Positions 1 through 8,880 of a DNA stretch of 64,000 nucleotides are shown in pieces (the first letter of the stretch is position 1; each line of letters starts with the position of its first letter). The notes below the pieces were generated by a model. That model saw only the letters and a list, made by a program, of their open reading frames with translations, searched no databases and was not told where the DNA came from. A program made the position numbers and the translations under genes. This DNA is from CAZGAQ01 sp964523405 (GTDB lineage: Bacteria > Planctomycetota > Phycisphaerae > UBA1845 > Fen-1342). Location: contig CAZGAQ010000021.1 of NCBI GenBank assembly GCA_964523405.1, forward strand, positions 23,060 through 87,059. The letters are read 5' to 3'.

Positions 1-300
1 GCCAACGAAATCAAGCTCGACATCGCGGTGTACATGATCTGGGAGTCCCTCGAAGGCGCCGTATTCGCCCGGCGCAAGACGACGGAGGTCGCCGAGGCGG
101 GCTGGGAAGTGCTGGAGGCGATTCTGACGCGGTGTCGCACGAGTACCTGCCTGCAGAGCGCCCTGCATGGTTTGGGACACCTGGAACAGTCGCATTCGGA
201 GCGGTGCGGCGAGCTGATTGGCCGGTTTCTGCGGAGACGCGGAGTGCCGAGTTGGCTGCGCGAGTATGCGCAGGCGGCACAAGTCGGGCACGTGCAGTAG
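1..300 (+). CDS. C-terminal part of an unknown protein
   Basis: The reading frame is open from the first base of the window and stops at 298-300, so this is the 3' end of a gene that starts outside. The visible 99 residues are mostly helical and charged, with a HGLGHL segment and a cluster of arginines near the end. They resemble the tail of a helical-repeat protein, but I see no diagnostic motif and assign no function. The gene converges on the carbonic anhydrase gene, leaving about 30 bases between the two stops. Confidence 0.55.
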   Translation, partial: ANEIKLDIAVYMIWESLEGAVFARRKTTEVAEAGWEVLEAILTRCRTSTCLQSALHGLGHLEQSHSERCGELIGRFLRRRGVPSWLREYAQAAQVGHVQ

Positions 301-330
301 CTCGGGGTGTGGCGCCCCCGGGGGATCGCG

Positions 331-957
331 CTAGGCATGTTCGAGCTGCTGCAGTTCGGGGGCGGAGGAGACGCAGACGCCGAGGTCCTGGAGGAGGCCG
401 TCGGAGACGCGGTAGATCCAGCCGTGGATGGTGAGCGGCTGCTGGCGCGACCAGGCATCCTGCACGCTGGCGGTGTGGGCGACGTTGCGGACCTGCGCGG
501 TGACGTTCAATTCACAGAGGCGGTCGAGGCGGGCGGCGTCCGTCGGCAGCGCGAGGAGTTCGGCCTGGTGCTTGTGGTGGATGTCGCGGAGGTGGCCGAG
601 CCAGTGGTCGACGAAGCCGGGGGCGCGGCGCTCGAGGGCGGCTTGCACACCGCCGCAGCCGTAGTGGCCGCAGACGATGATGTGGCGGACGCGGAGGACC
701 TCGACGGCGTACTGGATGACAGCGAGGCAGTTCATGTCGGAGTGCACGACGAGGTTGGCGATGTTGCGGTGGACGAACAACTCGCCGGGAAGCAGGCCGA
801 CGATTTCGTTGGCGGGGACGCGGCTGTCGGCGCAGCCGATCCAGAGGTACTCGGGGGCCTGCTGGCGGGCCAACTGCTCGAAGAAGGTGGGGCTGGAGGC
901 GGTGATGCGCTGGGCCCAACGGCGGTTGTTGTCGAAGAGCTGCGGCAACTTCTTCAT
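331..957 (-). CDS. can: beta-class carbonic anhydrase
   Basis: Zinc enzyme that interconverts CO2 and bicarbonate in the cytoplasm. The 208-residue product has the full beta-class signature: CADSR at 42-46 (zinc ligand Cys42, Asp44/Arg46 dyad), HRN at 63-65 and CGHYGCGG from 97 (ligands His98 and Cys101). The length is normal for plant/bacterial-type beta enzymes. Its ATG overlaps the stop of the upstream HAD-like gene in an ATGA arrangement, so the two are co-transcribed and probably translationally coupled. Confidence in the family is very high; whether it is the housekeeping copy cannot be judged from here. Confidence 0.96.
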   Translation of the reverse strand: MKKLPQLFDNNRRWAQRITASSPTFFEQLARQQAPEYLWIGCADSRVPANEIVGLLPGELFVHRNIANLVVHSDMNCLAVIQYAVEVLRVRHIIVCGHYGCGGVQAALERRAPGFVDHWLGHLRDIHHKHQAELLALPTDAARLDRLCELNVTAQVRNVAHTASVQDAWSRQQPLTIHGWIYRVSDGLLQDLGVCVSSAPELQQLEHA

Positions 958-1448
958 GCGCGGGGCCTTTCGTCAATCTGGAGCAGCCCGGCGAGCGCGG
1001 ACCGGTCGGGGACGATCCGGCACGCGGGCGGGCAGAGGTCGGTGGCGGTCAGCGGGGTCGGGATGACGAGACAATGCAGGCCGGTGGCGGCGTGGACGCG
1101 CTCGTAGTGCGAGCGACCGGCACCGGTGACGACGGCGAGGCGGTAGTGCGGCGACAAGTGCGTCAGGAGCGAGACGACGCCGGACAGGATGGGCACGCCC
1201 TGGTCGACGCGCGACCAGAAGAGGGCGTCGCGCTGATCGAGGGTGGCGGTGATCCGATCGGCGGGGATGCCGACGCGTTCGGCGATGACGCGCGAGGGGT
1301 GGCTTTCGCCGAGGTACCAATGCGCCGATTGGCGGGCGGTCACGGTGGCACCGGCGGTCGCGAAGGCTTCGCGGGTGGCATCAAAGTAGAAGCGCTCGGT
1401 GTCGACGAGGACGCCATCGCTATCGAACAGAATCGCCTGCATCATCAT
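954..1448 (-). CDS. HAD-like phosphatase with an internal deletion
   Basis: The N-terminus has HAD motif I (FDSDGVLVDTE, with the nucleophile and acid/base aspartates) and motif II (VVTGA). After the helix ending in ATGL the protein jumps straight to a sequence typical of the very end of HAD enzymes (HCLVIPTPLT and a final helix). The stretch that should carry the motif III lysine and the motif IV acidic pair is absent. The product is 164 residues against about 210-220 for the family, so some 45-50 residues appear to be missing in frame. The enzyme is probably inactive or a decaying gene. Three consecutive ATGs at 1440-1448 are possible starts; the first is used. A TATGAT hexamer at 1497-1502 could be its -10, but no good -35 is seen. 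It overlaps the carbonic anhydrase gene by 4 bases. Confidence 0.75.
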   Translation of the reverse strand: MMMQAILFDSDGVLVDTERFYFDATREAFATAGATVTARQSAHWYLGESHPSRVIAERVGIPADRITATLDQRDALFWSRVDQGVPILSGVVSLLTHLSPHYRLAVVTGAGRSHYERVHAATGLHCLVIPTPLTATDLCPPACRIVPDRSALAGLLQIDERPRA

Positions 1449-1561
1449 GCCGCGGTGCAATCCTGCTGCCGGTCTGTCGGGCCCCTGCTCCGAGTTATCA
1501 TAGACGAGGTAAGGGACGGGCACCGCCCGCAGGGGGCACATGCGTCACGCTTGGGGGGTAG

Positions 1562-1583
1562 CTGACGCGGAACCCTACGTCAG
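1562..1583. repeat. hairpin following GGTAGC
   Basis: CTGACG (1562-1567) and CGTCAG (1578-1583) form a perfect 6-bp stem around a 10-base loop. It lies between two minus-strand genes, just downstream of the cyclase stop. It is preceded by GGTAG like the CAGGC-type hairpins at 44.6 and 64.0 kb, so it may be a diverged relative or a terminator without a T-run. Confidence 0.35.
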
Positions 1584-1640
1584 GCACCCCTCAGATACGC
1601 TCCGGGCGGGCAGCGCCCCGACGCCACGAGTCGTCGAGCG

Positions 1641-4379
1641 CTACTTTTCACTCAACTCCAGCGCCCCGTTCCAATCCGCCCCCGGTGGCGTGCGCAAGAA
1701 GACCTCCGCCGCCTCTGCATAGTGCACGGCCGCCAGGTCCGCCGCCCGCTGCGCCACGCACGCCCGGAAGCCCGCCAGGGCCTCCGACCAGGCCCGCTCC
1801 TGGAAGCGCGCGACCGCGGCGCCGAACTGCGCCGCGTACGCGCACTCCGCCTCCGCCACCGCCCCCGCGCGCCCCAGCAACTCGTAGATCGGCACCGCCT
1901 GCGTCTTACCCTTCACGCGCACGCCGCCCAAAGCCCGCACTACGAAGCGTTCGCCGACGGCAGCGTAGGTCGCGCCGCTGATCAGGACGTGCGTGCCGTA
2001 GAACTTGTTGGCGGACTCCAGCCGGGATGCCACATTCACGGAGTCGCCAATGCACGTGTAGTCGTACTTCTTCTCCGACCCGCACGGCCCGACGACCGCG
2101 TTCCCCGTCGCTACGCCGATGCGCAGCACCAGCTCGGCAAATACCTCGTCGCCGACGCCGCTGGCTTGCTCGGCGATCAACTCGCGCAGTGCAACCAGCA
2201 GGTCGACGGCCGTCTCACATGCCCGCAAGGCGTGGTCCGGCTGCGGATAGATGACGGGGTTCCAGAACGCGAAGATGCCGTCGCCGATGAACTTGTTGAC
2301 CATCGCTTCGTGCTGGAACATCACGTCGCTGAACCGCCCCAGGGCGACGTTCAATACGTGCTGCGTCCGCTGCGCCCCAATGCGCTCCGAAATCGACGTG
2401 AAGCCTGCGAGATCCGTGAAGACGGTCGTCACTTCGCGCATCTCGGCCCGCTTGCACAGATCGGCATCCTCGGCCATCTGCCGCGCGAGCGTCGCCGACG
2501 TGTACTGCCCCAGCGCGTGCGCGATCTGCCGCGACTCGCGCTCGATGAATGCGTAGCGGTATAGCACGACGGCGAACGTGCTGGCGCCGATGGCGGCGAG
2601 CGGTGGCACCAGCGCAACCCAGTAGAGCGCCGAATAGAACGCGAAGCACGCCACCGTCACACACGTCGCGGTCAGCAGTGCGATCACCAGAGCGCTCAAG
2701 CGGGCGCCGCGCGACATCGCCACGCGCGTCGCCAGCAACCCCAGCAGCGCCGCGATCAGCCCGTTGAGCCAGCCGGGCAGCCACGAGACCGTCTTGCCCA
2801 GCAGCAGGCCGTTGAGCAGATTCGCGTGCGCGATGACGCCCGGGGCGCGCGGGTGCGTCGGAATCGGCGTCATGTCCGCCAGCGCCGTCGCGGTGTAGCC
2901 GACCAGGCACAGGCTGCCGCGGACCCGCGGCTGGAGGCGCTTCAGCGTGGCGTCAATCTCCGCGCGGAAACCGTCATTGGCGGCCAAGGCGCGGGCCACC
3001 GTGCGCAACGCGTCAAGTGTCTCGCCGGCCGGCGCGGACGTCACCGCCTGCGCGGCTAGCAGCGTTACTGCCGCGCGCAGCTTCGGCTCTTCCTCCGCGC
3101 GCACTTTGGCGTACTCCCCCAGCGCCCCGCGAATCCGCTGCACCTCGCGCTCGTTCTCCTGGTAACGCGCCAGCCGCAACTCGCCCTGCAGCCGCGCGAC
3201 TTGTCGCAGATCATCGACGTACGGCGCAAAGTCCGCGAGCGCCCCCCCCGCCACCAGCGGCGCGAGGGTCGCCGCCAGCAATTCGTCGTTCTGCTGCAGC
3301 TTCTGGCGCCGGTCCCACACTTCCCACAGCGCATCGGCCGGGATGTGCTGGCCAAACTGCGCTGCCCACTCCATTTGCGGCAGCCATGGTACGAGCACAC
3401 GCCCCAGTTCGTCCGTCTGCATCGGCGGCAACCCTGGGATGGATAGCTCGCGCCGCCCCCAGCGCCGACGCCACTCCCACTGCGCCGGGGCACCGAGCTG
3501 CAACTGGTCGACCGCCACGGCGAACGCAAGCTGCGGCAGCGCGCTATCCTGGTATCGCACGACGAGCGGCATCCGCCGCGTCACGCCGTCGCGATCCGGG
3601 TCGAACACGACAAAACCGCACCGCCGCGCGGCCTGCGCCAGGGGAAAGTACGTCGGCGCCAGATCATGAATCGCGGTCAACTCCGGCCAGCGCCCGCGTG
3701 CCAGCGCCGTATCCAGCGTAGCGGACATGCTCAGCAGTTGCCGCAGCGCCAGGGCCAGGGCTTCCGGGTTGTCCTCCGGGAATTCCCGCAAGGCGCCCGC
3801 AAAGAGCGCCGGGGGGTCAGCATGGCCCACGTGCGTCGACAGCCAGCGCTGCACACGCTCACGCAGCACGCGATCCCCGGTCAGCGCCGCAGTCGCGACC
3901 TTGACCTGGGCTCCGCCCCCGTAGTCGAACGCCAGGTAGACGCAGCCCGCCTCGTGTAGAGCGCTGCGCAGTTCCAGATCGGGCAGTGCCACCGACAGGT
4001 CCTGCGTCGCCAACCGCACCGGGTCGCCCGCGAAATCCGCCTGCTGTGGCACGATGGTGCGCACCGGCTCCGGATCGCTGAGCGTCACGTCGTACAGAAC
4101 GGCCTTCGGCCCCAGCTCCCCGAGCACACCCAACACGCCGGCTTGCACGTCCCGCGGCCACGGCCAGCGCCCGACCTTCTCCAGCGACCCGTCATCGATA
4201 TCGATGCAGACGATGCGCGAATCGGCGGGCGTGTTGTTCGCCCGGCGAAAACGCCAGTCCAGCGTCTTGAGCTCAAGCCAATCCAGCCACCCCGCGCTGT
4301 ATAGCACCAGCACCGCGGCGGTCGCCAGCGCCCCGACGGCCCAGCCGGTCACGCTGATTCGTTGTTTCCGCTTGATCAC
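1641..4379 (-). CDS. CHASE2-domain class III adenylate/guanylate cyclase
   Basis: Membrane sensor that makes a cyclic nucleotide. The 912-residue protein has an N-terminal membrane helix at about 11-28, a long extracytoplasmic CHASE2 domain (about 35-520, starting ELKTLDWRFR...DSRIVCIDIDDGSLEKVG), a cluster of membrane helices at about 535-620 and a C-terminal class III cyclase domain (about 645-840). Catalytic landmarks are VFTDLAGFTS near 655 (first metal Asp), KFIGDGIFAFW near 700 (second metal Asp) and KKYDYTCIGDSVNVASRLES near 770. The lysine before YDYT fits adenylate rather than guanylate cyclase, but substrate choice is an inference. The tail beyond 845 is alanine-rich and helical. 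It is monocistronic as far as can be seen. No cyclic-nucleotide receptor is encoded nearby. Confidence 0.93.
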   Translation of the reverse strand: MIKRKQRISVTGWAVGALATAAVLVLYSAGWLDWLELKTLDWRFRRANNTPADSRIVCIDIDDGSLEKVGRWPWPRDVQAGVLGVLGELGPKAVLYDVTLSDPEPVRTIVPQQADFAGDPVRLATQDLSVALPDLELRSALHEAGCVYLAFDYGGGAQVKVATAALTGDRVLRERVQRWLSTHVGHADPPALFAGALREFPEDNPEALALALRQLLSMSATLDTALARGRWPELTAIHDLAPTYFPLAQAARRCGFVVFDPDRDGVTRRMPLVVRYQDSALPQLAFAVAVDQLQLGAPAQWEWRRRWGRRELSIPGLPPMQTDELGRVLVPWLPQMEWAAQFGQHIPADALWEVWDRRQKLQQNDELLAATLAPLVAGGALADFAPYVDDLRQVARLQGELRLARYQENEREVQRIRGALGEYAKVRAEEEPKLRAAVTLLAAQAVTSAPAGETLDALRTVARALAANDGFRAEIDATLKRLQPRVRGSLCLVGYTATALADMTPIPTHPRAPGVIAHANLLNGLLLGKTVSWLPGWLNGLIAALLGLLATRVAMSRGARLSALVIALLTATCVTVACFAFYSALYWVALVPPLAAIGASTFAVVLYRYAFIERESRQIAHALGQYTSATLARQMAEDADLCKRAEMREVTTVFTDLAGFTSISERIGAQRTQHVLNVALGRFSDVMFQHEAMVNKFIGDGIFAFWNPVIYPQPDHALRACETAVDLLVALRELIAEQASGVGDEVFAELVLRIGVATGNAVVGPCGSEKKYDYTCIGDSVNVASRLESANKFYGTHVLISGATYAAVGERFVVRALGGVRVKGKTQAVPIYELLGRAGAVAEAECAYAAQFGAAVARFQERAWSEALAGFRACVAQRAADLAAVHYAEAAEVFLRTPPGADWNGALELSEK

Positions 4380-4548
4380 GGCCGGTATTGTGCCCGAAGC
4401 CCCGCAATCGGGCCAACCCTCCGCCCGCGCGTTTCCGCCCCCGCTGTCGCCCGGCTCGGCAGCCGGCCAAGGAAGTCGTGGCGGCCCCGGCGGCCGACGC
4501 GGAACGCGCGCCGGCTCTCCGACCGTGACACCCCTGCGTGGCGCGGGC

Positions 4549-5652
4549 CTACCTTTCTCCGGGCGCTCCGGTCCCCGTCACAAACCCCACGTTCGCCGGT
4601 GCGAAGACCTGCTGGCCGTCCACATCGGTGATGGTCAGCCCGCCCGGGGTCGGGTCGATCGAGTGCACATGGCGAAACTCCGCCGGCACCCCCGCCAACC
4701 CGAAGGCGTAACGCACCCGCAGCGGCTCCTCTGGCCGCAGCCGCACGGCCGTCGGAAAGCCCGCGGCCTGCAGCGGGTTAGGATTGGTCGAGGCCTTGTG
4801 CCCCAGGTGGAAGTAACTGGTGGTCTCCTCCACCCCCAGCACGCGCGTATGGCGGTTCGACCATGGCGGATAGGAGCGCCCCCCGTTGCTCATCCACAAC
4901 ACGGTGTTCCGCAGCGTGCTTGGCGACTTCAGCGCGAACCAGACCCAACCCGCGTGGGGCGCCGTCACCGCCGACCACGCGAACGGCGATCGCGCGTCGG
5001 CCACCAGCATCAGCAGATCCTCGTGCCGCTCCTCGAACGGATACCGCGACGCGTCCGCGGTGCGCCCGTCGGCCAGCCGCACGTGCGCCAGGCTGGCAAA
5101 CTGCTGCGGATAGGCCAGCAGCGACCGGCCACGCTGCGGATCGGGCTCCAGCGGCGTGGGCATCGTGCCGCCCCACACCCAGCGCGAGAAGCTGAGGTAC
5201 ACCGTCTCCGGTGCGTCCAGCATCGCGTGATGGCCGATGGGGATTTCGCCGCCCCCCCCTTCCAGCACGTGCTCCTGGTAGACCAGGGCCTGTCCGTGCT
5301 CGACGTGAATGCGCTTCCTGACGCGCGCCCCCAGGACGCGCCGCGACAACTCCAGCTCGAGGTGCATCTCGTCGCGACTTACGAGTTCCCAGCGGGCATT
5401 GGCGGTACTGCCGTGGGGGCGCTGCTCGTCCGGCTCGACGTCGCTATCGCCGAAGGGCGCGCAGAAGAAGTCGCCGCGCAGCACACGCAGCATCGGTGGC
5501 ACATCCGGCGGTACGTGCTCGTAAGCCCACGGCGCCACATGCAGCGGCGCAAACGTCCCGCCGGCGGTCGCAAACTGCACGTGGTCCAGATGCCCGCCCT
5601 CGGGCACGACCCCCACCTGCACACGGTCGCTCTTGATGAGTAGATCGGACAT
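4549..5652 (-). CDS. hypothetical protein, possible sugar-epimerase-like beta-sandwich
   Basis: The 367-residue product has no signal peptide or membrane helix. The start MSDLLIKSD is set by GGGAG upstream with good spacing; an in-frame extension to 5913 has no such site and would run into the neighbouring divergent gene. The chain is rich in beta strands and aromatic residues, with GHLDHVQF near the N-terminus, PIGHHAMLD in the middle and NTVLWMSNGG towards the C-terminus. That pattern is reminiscent of galactose-mutarotase-like or DUF4432-type proteins. No catalytic His/Glu pair can be fixed by eye, so the call is weak. It stands alone between the cyclase and a divergent gene. Confidence 0.6.
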   Translation of the reverse strand: MSDLLIKSDRVQVGVVPEGGHLDHVQFATAGGTFAPLHVAPWAYEHVPPDVPPMLRVLRGDFFCAPFGDSDVEPDEQRPHGSTANARWELVSRDEMHLELELSRRVLGARVRKRIHVEHGQALVYQEHVLEGGGGEIPIGHHAMLDAPETVYLSFSRWVWGGTMPTPLEPDPQRGRSLLAYPQQFASLAHVRLADGRTADASRYPFEERHEDLLMLVADARSPFAWSAVTAPHAGWVWFALKSPSTLRNTVLWMSNGGRSYPPWSNRHTRVLGVEETTSYFHLGHKASTNPNPLQAAGFPTAVRLRPEEPLRVRYAFGLAGVPAEFRHVHSIDPTPGGLTITDVDGQQVFAPANVGFVTGTGAPGER

Positions 5653-5829
5653 GCCACACTCCCTCTGGAGCCGCAGTGCGAGGAAGGACAAACCCGTGCC
5701 GCTACAGCTTAGCACCACCGGCACACGCCGCCCAGGGGTCTGCTTGCGGTCGGGGCGACCAACGTGATACCGTAGGTCCGGTGCGAGCGCGACGCGCGGG
5801 CGGCGCGCCGCCGGCCCCGGGAAGACACC

Positions 5830-7803
5830 GTGCCCGTCATGCCGTCTGATTCCGACTCCCGGCCACCACGCGGCGCCGTTGAGTCGGCGCGGGCGCGATT
5901 CCCGCGCCCGCACTCGCGGCCTGCAGCACTGCTGGCCGCTGGGGTCTTCCTGCTAACCGCGCTGGTCTTCGCCCGCACGCTGCGCAACGGCTTCGTCGAC
6001 TGGGACGATCCCGACACGATTGAAAAGAACCCCCATATCCGCAGCCTGACTCTCGCCAATGTCGGCTGGATGTTCACGACGTTTCACCTCGGCCACTACC
6101 AGCCCCTGAGCTGGCTGACGCTGGCCCTCGATTACCAGGTCAGCCGGTTGATCGCCGGGGATGGGCTCAGGCCGGTCGTCCATCACCTGACCAACAACCT
6201 GCTGCACGCGGCCAACGCCGTCCTCGTCTACCTGCTCACCGTGTGGTTGCTGAGGCGCACGCAAATCGCTCCCGCACCGCGCGAGACCCGAGTCCTGCAC
6301 ATCGCTGCCCTGGCCGCAGCGCTGCTCTTCGCTCTGCACCCCTTGCGGGTGGAATCCGTGGCCTGGGTCACGGAACGCCGCGACGTGCTCAGCTCGCTGT
6401 TCCTGCTGCTTACCGTGCTCGGCTACTTACGGGCCACGCGAACCGCCTGCGCACGCCCCGGCTTGTGGTGGACGCTGACGCTTGCGGCTTATGTGCTCTC
6501 GCTCCTCAGCCGGGCGATGGGCGTCACGCTTCCACTGATCCTGCTCCTGCTCGACTGGTATCCGCTGCGGCGTTTCGCGCGGCGCGAGCACGAACCCGGC
6601 CCGCCGCCCTGGCGCGTGCTCGCCGAGAAGATCCCCTTCGTTCTGCCCGCTGTCGCGACCGCGGTCATCGCGCCGCTCGCGCAGGTGCAGGCCGGCGCCA
6701 CGCCCAACCTGCAGGCGCACGGTGCCTTGTCGCGCCTCGCGCAAGCCTGCTACGGCCTCGTCTTCTATCTCCGCAAGACGCTCTGGCCCACGCAGCTCTC
6801 GCCCATCTACGAGCTGCGCCTGCCGCTTGAGCTCACGTCGGCGCGCTACCTCGTGCCGGTGATTCTGGTCGGCCTCACGCTCGGCGTCCTGGCAGCGCTC
6901 CTGGTGCGGCGGCGCGGCCGGGGCATCGTGGTGGCCGCCGGCGCATACGGTTTGCTGCTCGCGCCGGTGCTCGGCTTCGTGCAGAGCGGTAATCAGGAGG
7001 TGGCCGACCGCTACAGCTACCTCGCGTCGATCCCCGTGATGATCCTGCTGGCGGCCGGTGGACTAGGGCTCTGGACCTACACCGCCTCGCGCCGCCAGGG
7101 CCGGCGCGCTGTCGCGCTGACACCGTTTGCGCTGGTGGTTGCCGCGAGCGTGGTGACGTGGCGGCAGATCGGCGTGTGGCGCGACACGACGTCGCTGTGG
7201 ACGCACGCGGCCAAGGTCTGCCCCGACAGCTCGATCGCGAACACCGGCTACGGCTGGGTGCTGGCGCAGCGGAAGGAGTACGACGAGGCCTTGACGCACC
7301 TGCGACGGGCGGTCGAGCTACAGCCGCTGAACCGCAAGGCGCACTACAACATCTGGTACACGCTGCGGGCACAGGGCCGCACGGCCGAGCTGACGGAGGC
7401 GTATCGCGCGTCGATCCGCGCGTATCCGAACTTCCCCGATGCGCACTACCAACTCGCCCTCGACCTGCAACACGCGGGCGACGCGGCAGGGGCACAGCGC
7501 GAGTATGAAATCACCGTGCAACTCGATCCGCGGCACTCCAGCGCGCGGGCCAATCTGGGGTTGCTCCTGTACCAGCGCGGACAAGTGGACGAGGCGCTGG
7601 CGATGTTCCGGCAGGCGGTCGAGCTCGATCCGCGCAACACGGTGGCGCGGTGCAACGTGGCGCGGCTGCTGTGGAAGCGCGGCGAGCGCGACGCGGCGCT
7701 GGCGGAGGTGCGGCAGGCGCGGGCGCTCGACCCCAATGACGCGACGGCACGGCAGCTTGAGGCGCAATGGATGCAGGCGCAGCCGGCTCCGCCAAGCCCG
7801 TAG
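5830..7803 (+). CDS. TMTC-like multi-spanning membrane protein with C-terminal TPR repeats
   Basis: The 657-residue protein resembles the TMTC/GT-C group (protein O-mannosyltransferase-like) widespread in planctomycetes. After a short arginine-rich tail comes a membrane helix (about 35-55), then the luminal loop NGFVDWDDPDTIEKNPHI with the acidic pair expected at a GT-C active site, then LFALHPLRVESVAWVTERRDVLS and roughly nine further helices up to about residue 440. From about 465 to the end there are about five TPR repeats (for example AHYQLALDLQHAGDAAGAQ). A lipid-linked sugar donor and protein acceptor are inferred from the family only. The GTG at 5830 is preferred because GGGAAG lies five bases upstream; the ATG at 5839 is possible. 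Confidence 0.8.
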   Translation: MPVMPSDSDSRPPRGAVESARARFPRPHSRPAALLAAGVFLLTALVFARTLRNGFVDWDDPDTIEKNPHIRSLTLANVGWMFTTFHLGHYQPLSWLTLALDYQVSRLIAGDGLRPVVHHLTNNLLHAANAVLVYLLTVWLLRRTQIAPAPRETRVLHIAALAAALLFALHPLRVESVAWVTERRDVLSSLFLLLTVLGYLRATRTACARPGLWWTLTLAAYVLSLLSRAMGVTLPLILLLLDWYPLRRFARREHEPGPPPWRVLAEKIPFVLPAVATAVIAPLAQVQAGATPNLQAHGALSRLAQACYGLVFYLRKTLWPTQLSPIYELRLPLELTSARYLVPVILVGLTLGVLAALLVRRRGRGIVVAAGAYGLLLAPVLGFVQSGNQEVADRYSYLASIPVMILLAAGGLGLWTYTASRRQGRRAVALTPFALVVAASVVTWRQIGVWRDTTSLWTHAAKVCPDSSIANTGYGWVLAQRKEYDEALTHLRRAVELQPLNRKAHYNIWYTLRAQGRTAELTEAYRASIRAYPNFPDAHYQLALDLQHAGDAAGAQREYEITVQLDPRHSSARANLGLLLYQRGQVDEALAMFRQAVELDPRNTVARCNVARLLWKRGERDAALAEVRQARALDPNDATARQLEAQWMQAQPAPPSP

Positions 7804-7857
7804 CGCCCGCCGCCCGCCGGGTGCGGAGATCCGGCGCTACTGCGGGCGGCGCGCTCG

Positions 7858-7866
7858 TGCTACACT
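7858..7866 (+). promoter_or_regulatory. extended -10 (TGC-TACACT) of the metallophosphoesterase gene
   Basis: TACACT at 7861-7866 is preceded by TGC, an extended -10 motif. Only seven bases separate it from the ATG at 7874, and no Shine-Dalgarno sequence is present. Transcription would start at or next to the A of the ATG, giving a leaderless mRNA. No convincing -35 is visible. Confidence 0.4.
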
Positions 7867-7873
7867 GCCGGCC

Positions 7874-8860
7874 ATGAGTACCATGAATTCGTCGCAGTGC
7901 TCGCCGAATCCGGCCGAGCCGCCCGTACCGTTGCCGTTCGTGCCCGGCTCGTTCACGCTCGTCGTGCTGCCCGACACGCAGTGGTACGCCGAGTCGTTCC
8001 CGGAGCAGTTCGAGGCCCAGACGCGCTGGATCATGGCCAATCGCGTCGCCCGCAACATCCCCTTTGTCATCCACGTCGGCGACCTGACGAACCGCAACCT
8101 GCCCGCGCAGTGGGAGAATGTCCGCCGCGCGCTGCAGCACCTCGACGGGATGCCCTTCGTCGCCACGACCGGCAATCACGACTACGGCCGCGGCGGCGAC
8201 ACGGACTCGCGCGAGAGCGGGCTCAACGAGTTCTTCACGCCGGCGCTGTTCACGCGGCAGCCGACGTTCGGCGGGTTGTTCGAGCCGGAGCGCCTCGAGA
8301 ACAGCTACCACTTGTTCTCGGCCGGCGGCAAGGAGTGGCTCGTGGTGGCGCTGGAGTTCGGCCCGCGCGACGCGGTCGTCGACTGGGCGAACCGCGTGCT
8401 CGCGGAGCATCCGAAGCGCCGCGCAATCCTCGTCACGCACGCGTACCTGTACTCCGACAACACGCGGTACGACCACGTCCGCCGGCCCGACCACCTGTGG
8501 AACCCGCACGCGTACCCGAGTGCGAAGCTGCCGGGCGGGACGAACGACGCCCAGCAGCTTTGGGAGAAGCTCGTTTCGCGACATGACCACATCGACTTCG
8601 TGCTCTGCGGGCACGTGCTCAACGAGGGGGCGGCCCGGCTGTCGAGCCCGAACCCCCGCGGGCACGTGGTGCACCAGCTCATGGCGGACTACCAGGAGCG
8701 GGCACAGGGCGGCGAAGGGTACCTGCGGCTGATGGAGTTCCTGCCGGACGGGCGGACGGTGCAGGTGAAGACGTATTCGCCGACGCTGGATCGGTACCTG
8801 ACGGACGAGCGGCAGGAGTTTGTGGTGCGGCTCGGGGGGCCGGGAGACGTGAAAACGTGA
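7874..8860 (+). CDS. calcineurin-like metallophosphoesterase
   Basis: The 328-residue product has the metallophosphoesterase metal-site series: LPDTQ (Asp34, Gln36 in place of the usual His), HVGDLT (Asp70), TTGNHD (Asn101-His102-Asp103), LVTHAY and VLCGHV. The DxQ variant of motif I is common in a bacterial subgroup of this fold. There is no signal peptide, so a cytoplasmic phosphodiesterase or phosphatase is likely; the substrate is unknown. The last codons (VKT-stop) are formed by a GTGAAAAN tandem repeat that continues downstream, so the present C-terminus may derive from repeat insertion. It converges on pstB, but a functional link to phosphate uptake is only a guess. Confidence 0.88.
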   Translation: MSTMNSSQCSPNPAEPPVPLPFVPGSFTLVVLPDTQWYAESFPEQFEAQTRWIMANRVARNIPFVIHVGDLTNRNLPAQWENVRRALQHLDGMPFVATTGNHDYGRGGDTDSRESGLNEFFTPALFTRQPTFGGLFEPERLENSYHLFSAGGKEWLVVALEFGPRDAVVDWANRVLAEHPKRRAILVTHAYLYSDNTRYDHVRRPDHLWNPHAYPSAKLPGGTNDAQQLWEKLVSRHDHIDFVLCGHVLNEGAARLSSPNPRGHVVHQLMADYQERAQGGEGYLRLMEFLPDGRTVQVKTYSPTLDRYLTDERQEFVVRLGGPGDVKT

Positions 8861-8880
8861 AAAAGTGAAAAGGTGAAAAC
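8849..8880. repeat. four tandem 8-base GTGAAAAN units
   Basis: GTGAAAAC, GTGAAAAA, GTGAAAAG and GTGAAAAC follow each other without gaps. The first one and a half units supply the last codons and the stop codon of the metallophosphoesterase. The AT-rich units stand out in a very GC-rich region. Confidence 0.85.
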
